NCBI RefSeq assembly: GCF_002760615.1
Contig: NZ_AWWI01000127.1
Span: 1-34,385, forward strand
Direction: 5' to 3'
From: Puniceibacterium antarcticum
GTDB taxonomy: Bacteria; Pseudomonadota; Alphaproteobacteria; Rhodobacterales; Rhodobacteraceae
Length of the DNA: 34,385 nt
A program made the translations under genes and the position numbers. Positions 32,339 through 34,385 of this stretch are shown here, piece by piece. Under the pieces are notes generated by a model. The model did no database searches. It saw only the letters and a list, made by a program, of their open reading frames with translations, and was not told where the DNA came from. Positions within the stretch are counted from its first letter, which is position 1. Each line of letters begins with the position of its first letter.

Positions 32339-33115
32339 ATGTGGACGCACGAGCGCCATTCCAGAATCATAGAAGAGCTGTCGAAAAGCGGGAAAGTGAA
32401 CACGAGAGTTTTAGCTGACTTGCTGTCCGTTTCCCGCGAAACCATCCGCCGCGACTTTCTCGACCTTGAGGAGTGCGGAACTCTCAAACGTGTCCACGGC
32501 GGCGCTGTGTTGTCGGGCCGACAGATCGCACCGGAACCCGCGTTCTCAGATCGTTTGACTGCAAATGCCGACGCAAAGCGTGATATCGGCAAAGAGGCCG
32601 CTGCGCACATTCAACCCGGATCGACACTGTTTATAGACGCCGGCACCACGACGCTCGCTTTCGTGCGCGAGATATTATTCCACCGTGACGTTCGGATCAT
32701 CACGAATTCGATCGAGATCGCAAAACTGGTTGCCCCAACGGGAAACCTGGAAGTGTTGCTGCTCGGTGGCAAACCGCATGCCGAGGTCCCGGCAACATAC
32801 GGCGAACTCACACTTTCCGAAGTGGACCGATTTCTTGCGGATTTTGCCGTGATCTCTCCAGTTGGCTTCCATCCGACGCGTGGCGCGACCGACTATGAAC
32901 TGCACGAGGCCGAAGTCGCCCGTCGGATGATAAGGTGCTCGAAAAGTTGCATCATGCTCTGTCACTCGGACAAGCTCACTATGGAGAGCCGCGTTGCGAT
33001 ATGCCGCCCGGAAGAAGTCGATCATCTGATCACTGACTCAAAAGCGGATCGGGGCTTTTCTCTCCCCCGTGGCGAAGTTCATTTCGCTCGGCCTCATGAG
33101 ACAGATGTGAGGTGA
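32339..33115 (+). CDS. DeoR-family transcriptional regulator
   Basis: The 258-residue regulator has an N-terminal DeoR helix-turn-helix (VLADLLSVSRETIRRDF near residues 22-38, then RVHGGAV) and a C-terminal sugar-isomerase-like sensor domain with the family's DAGTTTLAFV phosphate-binding region near 98-107, ITNSIEIA near 120, and LLGG near 139. Family members usually sense phosphorylated small metabolites. A CGGAG site precedes the ATG at 32339. It is divergent from the phosphatase-opp-eut operon and shares its control region, so it very likely represses or activates that operon. The ligand may be one of the phosphoesters produced by the operon's kinases. Confidence 0.88.
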   Translation: MWTHERHSRIIEELSKSGKVNTRVLADLLSVSRETIRRDFLDLEECGTLKRVHGGAVLSGRQIAPEPAFSDRLTANADAKRDIGKEAAAHIQPGSTLFIDAGTTTLAFVREILFHRDVRIITNSIEIAKLVAPTGNLEVLLLGGKPHAEVPATYGELTLSEVDRFLADFAVISPVGFHPTRGATDYELHEAEVARRMIRCSKSCIMLCHSDKLTMESRVAICRPEEVDHLITDSKADRGFSLPRGEVHFARPHETDVR

Positions 33116-33439
33116 TGGGGAAACCGACTGGCGCCTCGAACAACTGACCATCAGCGTTGAGGTCGAGCACATGGAGGAGAATTATAGTGGCGACGATCGT
33201 GGCCTGATCATCTCGCGCCTGGGCCTCCTGCCTTGGAGACGGTTAGCATGGTTTTGGTTCCTTCGCGCGCCCCGTAGGATCTCCCGACAGCGGCCTGATC
33301 TTGTCTGCCAGCGCAAGCCAGGTGCGATTCATACCTTGCCCCCCTGCCCTATCGATGACTGCGGCTATCAGCGCCGGTCAAGGGCTTGTCTGGCATTGCC
33401 AAATTGTCTGGCTTGCCTAATCGGGCTATGGCGTACTCC
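33116..33439. other. 324-bp stretch without a convincing gene
   Basis: A 90-codon frame at 33171-33443 has no domain, and its composition is not protein-like. The right part (from about 33380) is probably the left end of the IS6 element that follows, although I could not identify its terminal repeat with confidence. Confidence 0.4.
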
Positions 33440-33958
33440 ATGAAAATACCAACCAGTCTGCCGCGCCTGAAGGGCTTCCGTTTTCCACGTGAGATCATCG
33501 CTTATGCAGTGTGTGCTTATCATCGCTTCGCGCTGAGCACGGCTGACGTCGAGGACCTTCTGGCGGAGCGGGGCGTGATTGTCAGCCGGGAAGCCGTCCG
33601 GTTATGGGTCAATCGATTTGGTCGGCATTTTGCGAATTGCATCCGGCGCGATCGTCCTCGTCCCAACGACAAATGGCACCTGGATGAGGTTGTGATCCCG
33701 ATCCGCGGCAAGAAGCATTGGCTGTGGCGCACAATTGGCGCGAATGGCGAGGTTCTCGATATACTTGTGCAAACGCGGAGAAGCGGAAAGGCAGCAAAGC
33801 GGTTTTTCAAAGGGCTGATCACTCAGTTCGGCGCGCCGAGGGTCGTGATCACGGATAAATTACGCAGCTACATCAAGCCGATCAAAACGCTGGCACCGGA
33901 CGCTACCGGCACGCGCAGGGCCGCTTCAGTGTTGATCGACCCCGCAAAGACCGCGTGA
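33440..33958 (+). pseudogene. IS6-family transposase truncated by a fusion to foreign DNA
   Basis: The frame starts at MKIPTSLPRLKGFRFPREII and follows IS6/IS26-type transposases through the HTH (VSREAVRLWVNRFG), the first catalytic Asp (WHLDEV) and the second (VVITDKLRSY), up to KPIKTLAPDA near residue 154. The expected continuation (DHRAHKGLNN-type, with the catalytic Glu) is absent. The last about 18 codons are the antisense of a P-type ATPase gene. The transposase lacks its third catalytic residue and must be inactive. The junction lies at about 33901-33908. The subgroup differs from the remnant at 20456. Confidence 0.88.
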
Positions 33959-34385
33959 CCGGGCTCTTTCAGGCTTGGCACGCTTTCGCCCGTAACCGGG
34001 CTTTCGTCCACGCCCGACACCCCTTCGATCACCTCACGCGTCCGCCCGGACGTCTCCAAAAGCGCTATCTTGGGAACAAGCTGCGCCAGCGCCCTGATCC
34101 CGTCGCGTGCCTTGTCCGCTGCGACCCCTTCCAGCACTTCGCCCACCGCAAAAAGAAACACGACCAGCGCCGCTTCCTCGGCGGCGTTGATGACAAGTGC
34201 GCCAGTGGCGGCAATGGTCATCAGCATTTCGATGGTGAACGGCATACCCGCACGTGCCGCATTGAGCGCACGCCAGGCAATCGGCGCAACTCCGATCAGC
34301 GTGGCGAGTATAAAGGCCCAGTGGGCGACCCCGTCCGGCGCGACAATATTGATGCCCCAGGCAGCGATCAGCAGGGCGCCGGTGC
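33904..34385 (-). pseudogene. Heavy-metal P1B-type ATPase fragment, truncated by IS6
   Basis: The minus-strand frame is open from the window edge, so the N-terminus lies outside. It shows a membrane pair (LIAAWGINIVAPDGVAHWA and AALVVFLFAVGEVLEGVAAD) and the actuator domain with the dephosphorylation motif VDESPVTGESVPSL, then INTEAALRV. This is the Zn/Cd/Pb-type ZntA/CadA class. After ALRVPVA the similarity stops at the IS6 junction, so the CPx helix, phosphorylation site and ATP-binding domain are missing. The frame then continues a few codons into IS6 DNA (to 33868). No metal transport is expected from this copy. Confidence 0.8.

Noticed and set aside
33171-33443. 90-codon frame before the IS6 transposase
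   Set aside because: Composition is not protein-like, and it overlaps the probable IS end.
1-34385. CRISPR arrays, tRNA or rRNA genes
   Set aside because: No regularly spaced repeats and no tRNA- or rRNA-like sequence were recognised on reading.

Overview
The window looks like an accessory region (megaplasmid or genomic island) of an alphaproteobacterium, most likely a Rhodobacterales/Roseobacter-group member. The basis is the GC-rich codon use, tightly overlapping operons, the protein flavour (GFA protein, Urt/urease cluster, EutBC, Opp-type ABC, IS6 and IS256 transposase remnants) and the density of broken mobile elements. This taxonomic call is inference. No rRNA, tRNA, CRISPR array or replication gene was seen.

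Layout. (1) 1-5.7 kb is a decayed flank. It holds a 3'-truncated 2-oxoglutarate/Fe(II) oxygenase, a cytoplasmic GAF histidine kinase, an IS6-family deletion derivative with terminal inverted repeats, a tandem ribbon-helix-helix-like ORF running into that IS end, about 1.1 kb of non-coding DNA with strong hairpins, a GFA-family zinc protein, a small unknown protein and an IS256-type transposase tail. (2) 5.9-17.1 kb (+) is an amide/urea block: a UrtABCDE-type ABC transporter, an amidase-signature (AS) amidase, an intrinsic terminator, then ureE-ureF-ureAB(fused)-ureC-ureG-ureD. A second AS amidase (17.1-18.5 kb, -) converges on ureD. Divergent from it are a leaderless AmiC-like binding protein and a MarR regulator. 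(3) 20.4-20.55 kb is the left end of a dead IS6 element. (4) 20.6-32.1 kb (-) is one long operon read right to left: HisN-like phosphatase, oppA, [hairpin terminator/attenuator], oppB, oppC, a fused two-NBD ATPase, an M20 carbamoylase-like amidohydrolase, two choline/ethanolamine-kinase-fold phosphotransferases, eutB, eutC. A divergent DeoR-family regulator lies at its head, with a 13-bp perfect inverted repeat in the shared promoter region. (5) 33.4-34.4 kb is an IS6 transposase fused by a deletion junction to a truncated heavy-metal P-type ATPase.

How the genes work together. Every catabolic enzyme in the central 27 kb can release ammonia (two amidases, urease, an amidohydrolase, ethanolamine ammonia-lyase), and each block has its own ABC importer and regulator. 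I read the region as two nitrogen-scavenging modules assembled by IS activity. The second module is the best candidate for an undescribed pathway: import of an ethanolamine-containing or related amide/ureido compound, hydrolysis, phosphorylation/dephosphorylation, and final deamination by EutBC. It has no EutA, EutE, shell proteins or ethanolamine permease. Its transporter ATPase has a first NBD that has lost its catalytic residues. The urease is divergent: fused gamma-beta subunit, alanine in place of the active-site flap cysteine, and a four-residue insertion in the UreG P-loop.
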